Shown here: piece by piece, positions 10,735-22,040 of the stretch | Layout: each line of letters starts with the position of its first letter | Numbering within the stretch: position 1 is the first letter of the stretch | Assembly: GCA_037102815.1 (NCBI GenBank) | Contig: BTPP01000010.1 | Location: forward strand, 248,001 to 312,000 | Reading direction: 5' to 3' | Source: Neurospora intermedia | Lineage: Eukaryota > Ascomycota > Sordariomycetes > Sordariales > Sordariaceae | Length of the DNA: 64,000 bases | Position numbers and translations under genes: made by a program | The notes under the pieces: model-generated | Databases searched by the model: none | What the model saw: the letters and a program-made list of their open reading frames with translations, nothing else | What the model was told of the DNA's origin: nothing

Positions 10735-13554
10735 ATGAACGACATGTCGTCCATTTCGCCAACGCCCATGGGCGGTGGAAGCCACTTTACGTCTATGGGA
10801 CGAAGGACATCCGCTAGACAAGCTTTGCGACGTCCGCCATCGCGGCCCATGCTCAATCGCAGCGAGTCGAACCCCCAGTCGCAATCTCAACAGTATTCCA
10901 ACCTCAACGACAGCTCGGACGACGAGATCCCCGTACCCATGAAACTCAGCGCCTTAACCAAGGCTCTGCTTAACGACGGTCATGCATCCGAAGCCTCATC
11001 TTTTGCGCAACATGGCGCTCCAGAGGATCTGCAGTTATCACCTCCAGCTCGACCACCATCACGCGTTACTAGAAGAAGCGCGTTGTTGTCGTCAAAGTCA
11101 GAGGAAAGGTCGGAAGGTGTGAGGGCGCGGGAAGCGAGGCGGAGTATCAGAGGAGGAAGCCTGCAGCCCATGGACAGGCCAACGTCGCCAGTCCAGAACG
11201 ACAGCAGCAACAACCGCGATGGCAGCCCGGTACCTAGGAAACGAGTGGTTCGCCTCAGCAATCCCGTGCAGGGTCCAGTCAGTTTTTCAGGAAATGTCCG
11301 GAGACTTTCATCGACGGCGGCAAACCAGAGGAGAACCAGGACGGAGAGCAGGGAAAGAGAGGTCGAGAAAGAAATTCCATCGTTTCTACAGCAGCAAGGA
11401 GATGCAGGATCAGATTCAGCGGGAGATGCTCAAACGCCCGTGATCAGGACGGTCAGGATTGCGGTTGGCTCTGGGTCTTCAGGCAGCAAAGGTCGGATCT
11501 CTCTAGGGGGAGGAGGAGGGTCGTCGGGTAGTTCGTTCGCTGGTGTTTCCGGGAAACGCGGCACAGGATATAGTGATCACGAAAATCCCGAGGATCCTGC
11601 AACCATTGGAAGGCCACAAACGGTAGCACCACAAAGCTCGATGCGTATCAAGAGAGTCGCAAAAGTTCCGGGGAGCTTTCTCAGCGGCCCAGCGCGGCGA
11701 GGGCGGAGAAGGCAGAGCGATGAGGACGAGGCAGCACATGGAGAAAACGAAGCTATGGGCATGAACCAAGACAACGATGGGAATTACGAGAGCCACATGC
11801 AGAGTCATGTCGAAGCCGCTATGGGCGAGCAACATTTGTCGTTCTACGGGTCCAACAATAACTATCGCGACTATGCCGCATCCGGAAGTCCTGTTAGCGG
11901 CAAAGCTGGAGCGGTTCGCAGGCGAGAATCCAACTTCAGAGCGATGGAAAGAGATAACGGGGAACTGGGTTACAAGGTTGCCGAGCCTCATCCAGATATG
12001 CCCATGAACAACGACAAGGAGAACGAGGCACCGCCGACCTTCAAGAGGGCCAAGCTGACCCCGTCCTCAATGCTCGATCACGAGATCCCGAAACCGGTAA
12101 TCCCCGAACCAATGGCCCTCGACATTGGGCGCGACATCGGGCGAGATCTTAAGAGGCTTTCGATTTCACCCGACCGCAAAGCGCTGGCGCATAAGAGTCA
12201 GAACACACCGCACAGGCCGGCGCCTCCACCTCCACCAAAGATGTCAGTTGTCGAGACTGCAACAGCTGCGGCTGGAGCTTCTGCGACTGCTGGGGCGGCC
12301 AAGAAAAGGCAGGTCCTTTTGCGAGTGAACGGCCGAACATACACCCGCATTGACTGTATTGGTCGAGGTGGTTCTGGCAAGGTCTACCGTGTTTCCGCTG
12401 AGAGTGGGAAGATGTTGGCCTTGAAGAGGGTGTCTCTCGAACACGCCGACGAAAACACCGTGAAGGGCTTCAAGGGCGAGATTGATTTGCTGAAACGTTT
12501 GAACGGTGTGGAACGGGTCATTCAACTCATCGACCATGAGCTGAATCTGGAGAAGCAGGTGCTCAGTGTGGTAAGTGACTCATCAACTCCAAAGAATTCG
12601 TACTGAGAACTAACTCCACCATAGCTCATGGAAGTAGGCGAACTCGATTTTAACACGCTGCTCAAAAGCCGCCAGAGCACCGCAGAAGGCGCTCGTCTCG
12701 ACCCAACCTTCATTCGGTATTACTGGAAAGAGATGCTCGAATGCGTGCAAGCCGTGCACGCCCGCGACGTTGTGCACAGTGATCTCAAGCCGGCCAATTT
12801 TGTCCTTGTCCAGGGCCGCCTCAAGCTCATCGATTTCGGCATCGCCAACGCCATCCAGACCGAAATGACAGTCAACGTGCACCGAGAAACGCAAATCGGC
12901 ACGCCCAACTACATGTCGCCCGAATCTTTGATGGACTCAAACCAATACGCCTTTACGTCCGCCCAGAACGGCAAATTCTGCATCCCGCCGCCGCTGAACC
13001 ACCGCCAGCACGGCGCGCCCAAGCTCATGAAGCTCGGCAAGCCCTCGGACGTCTGGTCGCTCGGCTGCATCCTGTACCAGATGGTGTACGGCCTGCCGCC
13101 CTTTGGCAAGATTGCCAACCAGATGTCGCGATGCCAGGCCATCATCAACTGGTCGTACCAGATCGATTTCCCGGAAGCCACCGAGGACGGCAGCCGCGTG
13201 CCCCCCTCGGTCATCCGCACCATGCGCCGATGTCTCAATCGCGAGCAGCGCGAGCGCCCCACGTGCGACGAGCTGCTGGCCGACACGGACCCGTTTCTGT
13301 ACCCGCAGGAGTTCGATCCGTCGGTGTACGCGGCGGCGGAGCATGGCAGGGTCCTGCCTGTCACAGAGGAGCTATTGTCTAGGCTTATACAGAGCGTCGT
13401 GCAGAGATGCAAGGAGAGGATGCCCACGGAGGCGGAGGTGGTGAATACTTGGCCGCAGGCGTACTGGGCGACTGTGAGGAAGGCGGTCATGGGCGCCGGT
13501 AATAATGCTGGTGGAAGTGGAGGGGGGAGTGGGGGTGGCGGCCACCAAAGGTAG
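10735..13554 (+). CDS. MPS1: MPS1/TTK-type spindle checkpoint protein kinase (921 aa)
   Basis: Mps1/Mph1/TTK is a dual-specificity kinase acting at kinetochores in the spindle assembly checkpoint. Exons 10735-12570 and 12625-13554, with a 54-nt intron inside the kinase domain. Residues 1 to ~530 are a disordered, Ser/Arg/Gly-rich regulatory region. The kinase domain spans ~535-835: glycine loop GRGGSGKVYRV (from G543), catalytic lysine K564 in ALKRV, catalytic loop HSDLKPANF (D665; HSD replaces HRD), DFG at 682-684 and the activation segment TQIGTPNYMSPES, a pattern characteristic of Mps1 kinases. A Gly/Ser-rich tail ends the protein. The start is the first in-frame ATG. The subfamily call rests on the HSDLKPANF and GTPNYM signatures and could be checked by phylogeny. 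Confidence 0.9.
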
Positions 13555-14952
13555 TAACTCGGGAGGTCGTTTCCTTCTCTTACCTTTTCTTATTGTTGTT
13601 GTTGTTCACACATGTCGGAAGATGGATGGATTGTTCTTGTTAAGCGTTATGGCTTGGATACGATACCCTTGTTGTTGTCGGAAGTTTCCGTTGGATACCC
13701 CCCGATCAGACCTCGGTTGGCTACTGGGAGTTTGGTATAGATACCTTCTACAAGACGTGTGGCGGTTGGGAAGCAAGCGATTGCGTCTGGGAGCGGCTAC
13801 GTTCGGGTTTGTTCTGTGGCTAATGAAGGATCAAACGGGTTATGGATATCGTGTTCGCTGAACACCATGTCTATCTGGTCGCACGCACGGGTTGTATAAT
13901 GGTGGACAGTTTGCTGTTGTTATTTTCTTTGTGTGGAGCTTGCTTTGGTTCTCTTTTAACTACTTGTTAGTGATGAAGATTATGACTGGAAAGGGTACAT
14001 TGGATTTTTGGTGGGCGGGCGTTTCCGTTTCTTTTCCCTGGCTATAGCTTTACCCCTTCTTCTTATTTGCTTTCAACCGTCTATATTGTCATTGTTCAAA
14101 AGCTCTGTATCGGGACAACTCTTTGCAGCGTTTGGTTATCCGTCTCATCGCTTCTCCCTTGCTGAATGATAGATTTCATGTACTATGTCGGAGCGAAAGG
14201 GCTCAACTTGCTTTGGTGTCCATAGGGAGGCCAGAGTGTAGGCCTGTTTCAGCGATGATGGTTTGGATATCAACGTTTGGTCTGAAAACTCAACGCTATG
14301 CTTCAGCCATCTTCGAAGTAGTCTTCCTTAAACTGCTTCGACCTCTGGAGACACAACAAACTTCATCAAGCTCAATATGCACGCTTGGTACTAGCCATGA
14401 TTCCAAGCCCCGTTTTATAATATGAACAAGAACAAATATGATACATGCCGAATATGTCGGTATATCCCCTTGATCCTACACAACTAGTCTATAGTTGATC
14501 TGTAATCACTCCTTTTCTAATCGAAAGACATACAGATATATGACAGAAGAAGCCCAGGCAGGCCTTGCTACCCCTTTCTAAAGACCTCGGCTTCAACGAG
14601 CGGTGCTTGATAAATCCCACCACGTCCGCCATCTGTAGCACATTTGGAATCCATCCAGCAGCAGCAAAACATTAGAGGCTTCCTCCATCCCCTTTGTCAA
14701 GTGTTTGTGTGCTATCCGTGTGCCATGCGGTCGGCTGTTTTGGGCTGAACGGCGTTGTTCGATATTGGCCTGCCCGGGGTTGTCGGCTTCCTCCTCTCCT
14801 CCTCCCCTCCTCCACTACTTGCCCACCACCCCTTGGCCCATCATCTCCTTTCAACAGCGGCATTCCAGCCTCACTGTTTTCTGTCCCTTCCCTTCCCTCT
14901 TTCTTTTCTGCCCCCTCCCTTCCTTCAGCAGTAGCAGCCCACTGTGACCCAT
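13555..14952. other. intergenic between convergent kinase and bL21m genes
   Basis: About 1.4 kb of T-rich and mixed sequence, serving as the 3' flanks of the MPS1-type kinase and bL21m. Open frames here lack domains. Pyrimidine-rich (CT) tracts occur around 14790-14930. Confidence 0.6.
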
Positions 14953-15633
14953 TCAAAGGCTCGACACATCATTGATCTTCAACTGGTTGATCCTGAGAAC
15001 CGTGTACTTGTGCTTGCTGAAAACATGCTTCTTCTTCCTGCACCTCCGCTTCTTCTTGATCATGACGCGCATCGGCTCGCTCTCGGTACCCATGACGATG
15101 GCGCGGCACTCAAACAGGCGCTCGTCCACGTACGGCGCGCCCTGGAGGGTCAGGTCGCGGCTGCCGATGACCGAGGCCCGGTTCAGGCGCAGCACGTCGC
15201 CAGGCGCCACGCCGGGCATCTTGAACGGTAGCTTCACCGTGTCACCCTCGGTCACGAGGTACGGCTTGCCGTGGATGTGGATGGTCGTGTAGTGGCCCGG
15301 CTGCGCGGCGAGCACGGGGAGGAGCTCCTTGACTTGCTGGCTTATCGGGGGTTGTTGAGACAATGGTGTGCTGGTGGGAACGGCTGCGGATGCCTCTGGT
15401 GTTGTGGCGGTAGTGACCTTTGATGGGCTGGCCTTAAGCAGGGTGGCGGCGGCAGCAGCAGCAGCAGCATCGGACTGGCTGGTAGGCTCAACTTGCTGGG
15501 CAGTTTGGTGGAGGAAACGAGCGGCGGGCGCCGCGGCGGCGGCGGCGGGACGGAAGGGGAGGAGGAAAGATGGAGGGAGGCGCGTGACGGGAGTGCGCAG
15601 CTCCAGGACGGAGCGCAAAAGTGCCCTGCTCAT
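14953..15633 (-). CDS. MRPL49: mitochondrial large-subunit ribosomal protein bL21m (226 aa)
   Basis: A component of the mitochondrial 54S ribosomal subunit. Single exon. The start chosen is the ATG at 15633 (MSRALLRSVLELRTPV), which gives an Arg-rich, Ala-rich mitochondrial presequence (to about residue 45, FLHQTAQQ); the frame is open further upstream, but those residues do not look like a targeting peptide. An Ala/Thr/Ser-rich linker (to ~residue 105) precedes the L21 domain: YTTIHIHGKPYLVTEGD, PGDVLRLNRA, RAIVMGTES, then the basic block KKKRRCRKKKHVF and a KYTVLRINQLKI end. The symbol follows yeast nomenclature for the bL21m gene and is less certain than the family. Confidence 0.9.
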   Translation of the reverse strand: MSRALLRSVLELRTPVTRLPPSFLLPFRPAAAAAAPAARFLHQTAQQVEPTSQSDAAAAAAAATLLKASPSKVTTATTPEASAAVPTSTPLSQQPPISQQVKELLPVLAAQPGHYTTIHIHGKPYLVTEGDTVKLPFKMPGVAPGDVLRLNRASVIGSRDLTLQGAPYVDERLFECRAIVMGTESEPMRVMIKKKRRCRKKKHVFSKHKYTVLRINQLKINDVSSL

Positions 15634-16277
15634 GGTTGCGACTGGCGGTACGGTGCGGTCCGGGGCGCAACAAAAGGGAAGTTGTCGAGAGGTGGTGACG
15701 GAGGCTGTTCGTTCGGGCTTCGGTGGTTCTGGCTTGGACGGAGCTCCGCAATCCCGCGACCTGACTGCCTGCGTCTCGAAGCTGGCGAGGAAAAATCGGG
15801 CCCCGTTTCTGGAGCGAAGCGTCGTCGCACACGGCATCGCTGCGCCGGCAGAAAATAAAGCGGGGCTCCGGGGCCGCATTCACCAATCGAAGTCATGGGT
15901 CTTCATCTGGGTGAGCACTTTCGATATCAACATCACGAACGACAACACGGTCAATTTACCATTCCTACATAGGCGAAACTACTACGAAAAAGTTTACGGG
16001 TACATGATAACTGAAATTTGCGCTGCTCAATTCTGGATGAATGAGCAAATTCAGCGCAAGAAGACAGACACGGATGACCGCGGGGTATGGCCCGGCAGCC
16101 TTTACGACGCCCACTTCTCCTCGACCTGTTGCTATTTACGAGAAAAAGAACATCCAATAGAGAGAGAGAACAGCAATCTTCGGTTCCACAAAAAAGAAAG
16201 ACAAAAATGAATCGAAGACAGGGACGTGGGTGTGGCAGTGTCATCAGCAGCGACCAAAAAAAATCCAAAAAAGAGAT
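15634..16277. other. intergenic: bL21m promoter
   Basis: Upstream of the minus-strand bL21m gene and downstream of the tRNA gene. An open frame continues upstream of the bL21m start without recognisable content. Nothing else is seen. Confidence 0.55.
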
Positions 16278-16366
16278 TCCCCTCGACCGGAATCGAGCCG
16301 GTGACCTTTCGGTATACAATCTAGACAATTACAGCCGAACGTGATATCCAACTACACCACAAGGGG
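16278..16366 (-). tRNA. tRNA-Tyr (anticodon GUA) with a 15-nt intron
   Basis: The minus strand folds as a complete cloverleaf. Acceptor CCCCTTG pairs with CGAGGGG, with A73 following. The D arm is GTGTAGTTGGATATCAC, the anticodon stem is TTCGG/CCGAA, and the T stem is ACCGG/CCGGT. The anticodon is GTA at positions 34-36. A 15-nt insertion follows position 37, where nuclear tRNA introns lie. C1-G72 with A73 is the eukaryotic tyrosine identity set, and tRNA-Tyr genes are usually intron-containing. The mature length would be 74 nt before CCA addition. One oddity is that the T loop reads CTCGATT, with C instead of U at position 54, so the internal B-box differs by one base from GGTTCGANTCC. Confidence 0.93.
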
Positions 16367-17007
16367 TTTATTTGTTGAAAAGCTACTAAACTCCTGTGTT
16401 TATATTCTCTGGACACAGCAGCAACACCGACGAACCGTTTGGAAGGCAATATCACCACCACACGCACCGATGAAAATGTGTTATTCAAATTCGCACGAGG
16501 CCTTATTGAGCAGCTAGACATTCGGACAACTTTATGTATGTTTACGTGTTACTTGCGGACAATCATTTCAAAAGTGTCTTCCTCGCATCGCTTCCACATT
16601 GCACAGAGACAGAGACACACATTGGACGTCAAACTTCCTCTAGAAAATCAGCACAAATATTTATTAATTTCACGGTTGTATCACCAAATTCACTACCGTT
16701 TCCATGACACTGTCGAAAACCTGTTTGACCATTATCGCCCGTTGCTGACCTCCGCTCATACCTAACAAAGGAGATCCAAGAAAAAGAAACCGAACAAAAC
16801 CGACACGCCACTATTTTTGGGTGGATTTTCCAGTAAATGATAATTGCAAACAAACCAATGTAAAACCAACAAATGGACAAAAAACAATAACGGTATAGCC
16901 TATCGCGCCCATCCCACAGTACCTCATACCACCTGCTAAAAAAGAAGACGATTCAAGGAACATGGAAAGTGTCCAGCACTTTCCCATCTTCTTCTATCCC
17001 CCACACC
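16367..17007. other. intergenic: tRNA-Tyr 5' flank
   Basis: 641 bp between the 5' end of the tRNA gene and the stop codon of the Cys-rich/basic protein gene. It is AT-leaning and no gene is supported. Confidence 0.6.
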
Positions 17008-18231
17008 TTACACCTGCCGCTTACCATGTGTGTAATAGGAGTCACCTGCTTGGTAGCTCATTCTTCTCTGTGAGGTAGTAGTCGCGCTCGGCCGAATTGT
17101 CTCCCCTCTCTCCAAGGCACGACTATCAGCGCAAACCCATTCATCCGAGTCGCTTCCATCGTCATCATATTCATCGTAACCGAGACCAGCCTTGAGCTTG
17201 TTCATAAAGGAACTAGCGGCGCTGGGTTGCTTCTGGTGGTGTTTCTTTTCACCCTTGTCGTGCTTGCTGCCATGGCGGCTACGAGAAAGAGACCGCTCGC
17301 GGGTCTTGCTGGCTGATCTACTTCTACCGCCGCAATCGTCAATAGCTTCAGTGTGTCTTGTCTTTGACAGTCTTCTGCGGGGTACCTCGGTGTGGTGACG
17401 AGAGGCATTCGGGGGATAGGATACTTGCCCTTTCTGCTGCTGTTGCAGGGGCAACGGCCTGGGGTCGGCATTGCGGCCTCTGTCCTGTGACACAGGGTAA
17501 GGGATGGACGGCGCGGGGCCGGGGTTCGTGAACATTTGAGATTCCCGAATGTTTCCCCTCGATGGTCCCTGGGACTCCGAGGGTCGACGGGGTCGGAGTG
17601 GAGCAGGTACAGTGGTGGTATCGCGATCTGAAAAATAAGGGCCATGCCGGGGGGGAGGGACTAGAGGGCGGCCGTCTCTGGAGGTGCTTCTCGAGGTTGA
17701 AGCAAATGATCCTCCGATCTTTGAGGATTTCGAAGCGTTGGGAGGAAGATTGGGCAACGGCTTGCTCTTGTAGTTGGAGATGGATCCTCGCTGGGGCGGA
17801 ATCGCTGCCTTGTCATGAGGGAGGTTGATCATGCTTGATCTTTTGTTACTACGAGTGCCTTCAAATTCGCTTCTGGACTCATCTCTGGACCTGCCTCTGG
17901 TCTCTTTTGAGGGTGCCCCTTGTTGGAGGAAGAAGTCATGACGTTCAGTAGCTGTTTTGTTCACAAGTCGAATATTTGGATTATGAGCGGGAGCAGGCTC
18001 TCTAGACTTGCTAGCTGATCTGCCCTGCCTAGTCTTACTGGCTGCCCTTTCCCGGCACTTGTCGCAAAGGCCCTCATGCTCCTTCTTTATCTCTCGGGGG
18101 TGGGAGCAGTACTTGGCCTTGGAGGAGCGTAAGCAGCCCCATGTGCTGTTGGAATCTTTGGCCTTCTCACAAGGGCGAGAGGTCGTAGTGGAATGTCCAC
18201 ATTTGTACTCGGTCTCGGTGATCTTACACAT
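17008..18231 (-). CDS. hypothetical Cys-rich protein with basic Ser/Arg tail (407 aa)
   Basis: Single exon. The start is the ATG at 18231 (MCKITETEYKCGHS); the frame extends 23 codons upstream, but only from a TTG. The first 60 residues hold C2, C11, H13, C21, C33, C42, H44, C56 and C59, ending GLCDKCRERA, an arrangement suggestive of zinc binding. From ~65 onward the chain is disordered, rich in Ser, Arg, Lys, Pro and Gln, with repeated SRSxSK/RE motifs (RSASKSREP, RSRSASKTRERSLSRSRHGSK) and a short acidic patch DEYDDDGSDSDEW near the end. I recognise the MCxxxxxxYxCGH opening as common in uncharacterised fungal proteins but know no function. RS-type dipeptides could suggest nuclear location; this is inference. 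Confidence 0.7.
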   Translation of the reverse strand: MCKITETEYKCGHSTTTSRPCEKAKDSNSTWGCLRSSKAKYCSHPREIKKEHEGLCDKCRERAASKTRQGRSASKSREPAPAHNPNIRLVNKTATERHDFFLQQGAPSKETRGRSRDESRSEFEGTRSNKRSSMINLPHDKAAIPPQRGSISNYKSKPLPNLPPNASKSSKIGGSFASTSRSTSRDGRPLVPPPRHGPYFSDRDTTTVPAPLRPRRPSESQGPSRGNIRESQMFTNPGPAPSIPYPVSQDRGRNADPRPLPLQQQQKGQVSYPPNASRHHTEVPRRRLSKTRHTEAIDDCGGRSRSASKTRERSLSRSRHGSKHDKGEKKHHQKQPSAASSFMNKLKAGLGYDEYDDDGSDSDEWVCADSRALERGETIRPSATTTSQRRMSYQAGDSYYTHGKRQV

Positions 18232-19682
18232 ATTGAACTTTGGTGTGCTTGAGGCGGTTTGCTGACTTGTTGCTGAATCTTGTAAGTGTGAGTTGTTCAA
18301 TGATTAGGGTGTCTTTGGTGTCGTTTGATGCTTTTGCTTTCTTGTCGAACTTGTGATTGCAAAAGAGCTTGTTGATTGACTCTTGAATCATCTCGAAGTG
18401 AAAAGATCTCACCCGTACTTATACGCATTCTCATGGCTTTCCTTGTACTCGAAAAAAAGACTCTGTTCCGTGTACAAAGGCCGCCGTCTGAGACGGTCTT
18501 TCCGAGTTCCTTTGTGCGTCTACACTTTGGCTTAGAACAACCCCATTGTCTGGCCCGAAGAACAGTTAGACTGTGCTTCACCCAGCCAGCCTGATTCCCG
18601 CACAAGAGACAATGCCCATGTGCCGTCCCTATGATATTCGGCAGACACCTTGGGTCATTGACTTCCGAGTGAGCTGTTCAGTTTCGCTTACTGCCTTTAA
18701 CACGAAGATCCATGTCCTCAATATATTTCATTGTACATGAACAATTGTGAAGAAGAGTATCCCGCGGCCTCGTCAGCCCGCCTCATGCCGGCTCTGGATT
18801 GTTCATTCGTTGTATAGACAAGGGGTCACTGAGCTTGCTTTCACTCAGCTTGTAGCGGCCACAATTACGTGTACCATCAATGATGCTGACATGGCTCGTT
18901 TGTTCAAAGTCTATACTTCGTAAACACCGTAGTAGGTAGGTAGTGCGGGTTTATGACGTGGGTACAGGGTGATAGATCATGAGCATGGTCACCTTTCAAC
19001 TTCGGTCAACTCTCCCTTCGTCCCACTCATCATGCTACCAACTTGCTGCATTACGGAGGAACTCGCGGGTCATGTCATATACGATAAATTATAGTTACTA
19101 TAACCGAACTCCTTAAGAGCTAGAGGTATAGTACTAAGTTATGAGAGTGACTTTCTAAACAGGCCCTCGAGCTTTGACTAGGATCCAACACGCCGCGCTC
19201 CATGCAAACAGGCTACCTAAGTTATCCTTCTCTTTCATGCCAATACCCAGCATGTTGACCATTCCGCTCAATGGAATGGAGTCGAGTACTTTTCGCTTCT
19301 TGCTAAAAACATTAATAATCTCAACCTGACCAAACTCCTCACTGCCTCAAACCACACATGCAATTGACTCCAGCCGCTTAAATGCTAATTGTGACTCCGA
19401 AACACCTGCCCTCCCTTTGCCGTTATCCATCAATGCTCTTATTCGCCTCCTCTGGTCCGTTAAGCTGAAGCAGAATGGTGATAAGCCAAGAAGCAAAAGC
19501 AGAACAAACGAAATACCAGAAATGCCAGTAAAGAAGGATGGCGTTTGTGGTAAACCTTGGCCGGGGCATACCACCGCACTGGAAAATCAACTCCAAACGC
19601 CTCAAGCCATATTCTCCCGACCGGCTGTCTTGCAAGAGGCTTGAAAAATGTCTTCGAGAATCATAGTTTGCATCTCCGAACC
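18232..19682. other. intergenic: promoter of Cys-rich gene and 3' flank of F-box gene
   Basis: No gene is supported. It contains TAGAGGTA (19121-19128) and a GTAGGTAGGTAG tract (~18931). A 102-codon minus-strand frame (18297-18605) contains several cysteines but starts with TTG and shows no convincing splice link to the downstream gene. Confidence 0.55.
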
Positions 19683-20675
19683 CTACTCGACGCGAATGTC
19701 ACTCAACACCATGTGCTCCATCTCGATTGCTTGGCGAGTGCTGGGGCGCCGGGTCTTCTCGACAAAAGTCTTACTCATAGTCATGTGCAAACCCGGCGGC
19801 AGGCGATTTTGGCTCGATTGGGAAGTTTGGTAAATCTGGATCTCTTCGAGAATGAGACGGATATTGTGCTCAGCAAAGCGAGCAAGCTCGGTCACGGGCT
19901 TGTGGCGAGTGGTGTCAGTGATGCTGTCGGTGCCCGCGGTGACCTTGGGCGGCTTGAAAACAGCCCAGAGCATAATGGTGCCATGGCGGAGTGTGGCTTC
20001 CTTGAAGGCTAGGAGTCGCTCCCAACAGTCGACGTCTGCCATAAGCGCGGGATTCTCAGCGGCATATGCCTGGCCGGCCCAGGTAAGTAGATGGAAGAGG
20101 TAGGCCAGATCCAGCGGAGAGAGAGACCGGATATAATTCAGCTGGCGATTGTGTACTTCAAGCACGGACTCATCGCCGTCGAGTCTCCGAGTGGCTGGCT
20201 TGTCGGCTGGTTCCATCCACTCCGACATAACATCCGCCGCACAGTCTCCCAGTCTATCCACCAACTTGCAAGTCTCTTTGATGCGAAGAATGAGGAGATC
20301 CCGTTCAACTTGGGGAAGGTCAAGAAATGCACCGGTGGTGGAGAAAACGCTGTCAATCTTGTTGCGCAGCGGCTGGCCTTGACTCAAAAGAGCCTCCGTA
20401 CGCAATGAGCGTATTTCAAGCTCGTTGAGGATGTCGAAGGTCTTGGAGTAGAGATACTCGCGCTCGACCGTGTGTGATGAGCAGATGGCGCCGCGAGGAG
20501 GAAGCAAAGAGGGATCGCCTCTGGTGTATGACTTGACTGCATTCTTGACGATAGAACGTTGGTGCTTGGTTAGAAGCTCGTGGACGGCTTTGCTGGTACG
20601 CATCATGGCGGTGATGGTCTCGAGGTTGCTGAACCCCGCAACGAGGAGAATGATATCGTCATGAAGGTTCGGCAT
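19683..20675 (-). CDS. F-box-like domain protein (330 aa), function unknown
   Basis: The longest open frame runs up to 20807, but it lacks an upstream ATG; the first in-frame ATG is 20675, giving MPNLHDDIILLVAGFSNLE. Residues ~1-40 (LHDDIILLVAGFSNLETITA, then MMRTSKAVHELL) look like an F-box: a leading short helix, a hydrophobic run and a conserved basic end. If so, the protein would be a substrate adaptor for an SCF ubiquitin ligase. The remainder (~290 aa) is helical with no domain I recognise. An upstream coding exon that would add the open N-terminal segment (LSSTGIDSSSSLSDLRSSS) is possible; I found no convincing start exon. Confidence 0.7.
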   Translation of the reverse strand: MPNLHDDIILLVAGFSNLETITAMMRTSKAVHELLTKHQRSIVKNAVKSYTRGDPSLLPPRGAICSSHTVEREYLYSKTFDILNELEIRSLRTEALLSQGQPLRNKIDSVFSTTGAFLDLPQVERDLLILRIKETCKLVDRLGDCAADVMSEWMEPADKPATRRLDGDESVLEVHNRQLNYIRSLSPLDLAYLFHLLTWAGQAYAAENPALMADVDCWERLLAFKEATLRHGTIMLWAVFKPPKVTAGTDSITDTTRHKPVTELARFAEHNIRLILEEIQIYQTSQSSQNRLPPGLHMTMSKTFVEKTRRPSTRQAIEMEHMVLSDIRVE

Positions 20676-22040
20676 CTTGTCAGCTGATATTTGTTCGACG
20701 CCGTCGGGAAGATCGAGTGTCGTGTCGAGGCTGCTCTGGCTTTGGAAGTTCGAGGAGGACCGGAGGTCGCTGAGGGAAGAACTGGAATCAATGCCGGTAG
20801 AACTCAAGGGGATGTTATAAATGGCGAGAGAGCAAACAAATAGAATAAAGCACGGGGTGGCACCTAGGTTTAAGATATCCTAGTGAATTGTGTCCAAGGT
20901 AGGGCGTATCCAAGTGAATGTGCAGTGAAGAAGCTAAAAGTCAATCATGTTGAGTATCCCAGGTCTGGCCGCTGGTGAATATATAAGATCCGGTGAAGAG
21001 TAAGAAGAAGGGACCTGAAGTCGGAGAGGGAACTGGAGGTGAAGATGAGCGAGGAAGTAGTTGCAGGGGTCTGCTCTTAAGGTTGTCCATGACGATTGGC
21101 ACATGGGACGAATTGGGGACCTTGACGGCCCCTACCAGTCATGATAAGTGCTTTGGACCGTTAGGGTGCCCAACAAGGTCCTCATTCGTCGGCAGCTACA
21201 ACCCAGGAACTGGCGCAGAATGACATGGAATCCCGCCTTCCCAGAGGAACAACAAGTCAAGATTTGGGCCTAGATATAGAACACGATGAGTTTGTCGCCG
21301 ACCCATTGTGAACCCTACCATGTCGGCCATGCATCCATTCTCGTCTGGCTGAGCGACAATAGGATGGCAAGTGATGTTCGACATATCGATAGTAACGCGC
21401 ATCGTTTTTGCAATGCACCCCTGTGGGCAGAAGGCCAGCCATCAAGGTTACTAGTGGATCCCTTTATTGTGGAGAGGTGAATGCCATGTCGACATCTTCG
21501 GGATGGAAAGTAATGGTCTCATGCTCGGACGGCCCGGACAGGTTTGGGTGACGTGCACGCCATGACCTACTAACGTGGTATTAGGGCGACATCGTTGATT
21601 TATGAGCGAACGACCTTTTTTTTTCTCCTTCTCGTGGGTCCTTCCTTTGACGCACCTGAGCCTGCAACACCACCACAGCTTCTCGCGATTTTCCCGCCCC
21701 ATACAACCCTCTGCTGACAAGCCTGGATATATGTACGCATGAGCCACGACCAGCCATTTTGATTCAATCGCCCTATTATTGAGCCTATCGCGCCTCTCTG
21801 CGAAGTAGGCGCACGCCGATTCCACCACGGTTTTCAAACTTGCAAGGATCGACGCTACGTATAGGGGTCGCATGGAAATGTTGTGTTCAGGGCGACCCTT
21901 TGGCTGTAGCTGGCGGGAATTTGTTTGGCCTTAAAAACAACCGACAACGCCATGTCATGCGGTAAAATGCGTCTTAATTCTTCCTTCCGACTATCGATAC
22001 ATGCTTTCGGGCCGAAGTGCCGTTATGGCGCCACGATATC
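20676..22040. other. intergenic: F-box gene promoter, glutaredoxin 3' flank
   Basis: 1.36 kb with no supported gene. The first ~150 bp keep the F-box gene's frame open without an ATG and might be leader or part of an unrecognised exon. Confidence 0.55.

Noticed and set aside
10101-10817. 238-codon plus-strand open frame overlapping the MPS1-type kinase start
   Set aside because: No domain, biased toward basic residues, and overlaps the kinase coding start in another frame; best seen as chance in a long leader.
18297-18605. Minus-strand frame with WGCSKPKC resembling the Cys head of the neighbouring gene
   Set aside because: Starts only at TTG, and I found no splice join; the resemblance is weak.
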